In this document: positions 25,247 through 25,419 of the stretch, piece by piece
How the letters are laid out: each line of letters opens with the position of its first letter
Numbering within the stretch: position 1 is the first letter of the stretch
Assembly (NCBI GenBank): GCA_964503275.1
Contig: CAZCZO010000032.1
Span: forward strand, 1-25,419
Origin: DASRAP01 sp964503275
Lineage (GTDB): Bacteria; Gemmatimonadota; Gemmatimonadetes; Gemmatimonadales; Gemmatimonadaceae
Direction of reading: 5' to 3'
Length of the DNA stretch: 25,419 bases
Notes under the pieces: generated by a model
What the model was told of the DNA's origin: nothing
Database searches by the model: none
The model's input: only the letters and a program-made list of their open reading frames with translations
Position numbers and translations under genes: made by a program

Positions 25247-25419
25247 ATGAGCGAGCACGGCGAAGCGCCCGCGAACGGCTACGGCGCAGATCAGATCCAG
25301 GTCCTGAAGGGGCTGGAGGCGGTCCGCAAGCGTCCCGGGATGTACATCGGGTCCACGTCCTCACGCGGTCTGCACCACCTGGTGTACGAGGTGGTGGACA
25401 ACTCGATCGACGAAGCGCT
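25247..25419 (+). CDS. gyrB: DNA gyrase subunit B (5' part only, cut by window edge)
   Basis: The first 57 residues of the ATPase subunit of DNA gyrase, which introduces negative supercoils. After a short variable start (MSEHGEAPANGYGADQ) the highly conserved GHKL ATPase entry is readable: IQVLKGLEAVRKRPGMYIGS, then GLHHLVYEVVDNSIDEA with the Mg-ATP binding Asn in the VVDNS motif. The ATG at 25247 is preceded by no Shine-Dalgarno sequence but by a good promoter. ParE shares this motif, but position after recF and dciA favours GyrB. Confidence 0.95.
   Translation, partial: MSEHGEAPANGYGADQIQVLKGLEAVRKRPGMYIGSTSSRGLHHLVYEVVDNSIDEA

Overview
This is a high-GC bacterial chromosome segment, densely packed with genes. 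It carries 20 protein-coding genes, two of them cut by the window edges. No rRNA, tRNA, CRISPR array, insertion sequence or phage gene was seen. No gap between genes exceeds about 150 bases. The gene content (CcmE/CcmF cytochrome maturation, a secreted DPP-IV-like S9 peptidase, a large hybrid histidine kinase) shows a Gram-negative-type aerobe or facultative organism. Composition and style resemble Gemmatimonadota (Gemmatimonas-like soil bacteria), but that assignment is inference from gene content and codon use, not from a marker comparison.

Layout. (1) 1-4051, minus strand: uvrA, then sdaAB and sdaAA (two-subunit Fe-S L-serine dehydratase, overlapping by one base). (2) 4179-9762, plus strand: a tightly coupled run of cutA, a TPR protein, a membrane-anchored transglutaminase-like protease, an ABC ATPase, a large ABC-2-type permease and an N-acetylglutamate-synthase-like GNAT. 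(3) 9812-13948, plus strand: a 1378-residue hybrid sensor kinase, converging with a minus-strand CYTH protein, which itself is coupled to an exported S9 peptidase (14447-16882). (4) A small DUF2007 gene (16989-17219) converges with a minus-strand cytochrome c maturation cluster, ccmE-ccmF-zinc ribbon protein (20237 to 17237). (5) 20348-23633, minus strand: enoyl-CoA hydratase, mtnA and glpK as one overlapping operon. (6) 23692 to the end, plus strand: recF, dciA (DUF721) and the start of gyrB, a replication/topology block that usually lies near the chromosomal origin.

Recurrent themes. Nearly all same-strand neighbours overlap by 1 or 4 bases (GTGA, ATGA, TAGTG, TGATG), so translational coupling is the rule and these overlaps were used to set starts. 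Shine-Dalgarno sequences are scarce; ccmE has the only clear one. Several starts are instead preceded by a TAnnTT element, twice exactly 6 bases before ATG, which suggests leaderless mRNAs. GC-rich stem-loops without T-tracts sit directly on stop codons at convergent gene ends and may be the local termination signals.

The most unusual protein-level signals are a CcmE whose haem-attachment motif reads CxxxF instead of HxxxY or CxxxY, its partner, a CcmI-like N-terminus fused to a double zinc ribbon, and the conserved-looking transglutaminase/ABC exporter/GNAT operon of unknown substrate. I did not find convincing evidence for a wholly new system; the exporter operon and the ccm cluster are the best candidates for follow-up.
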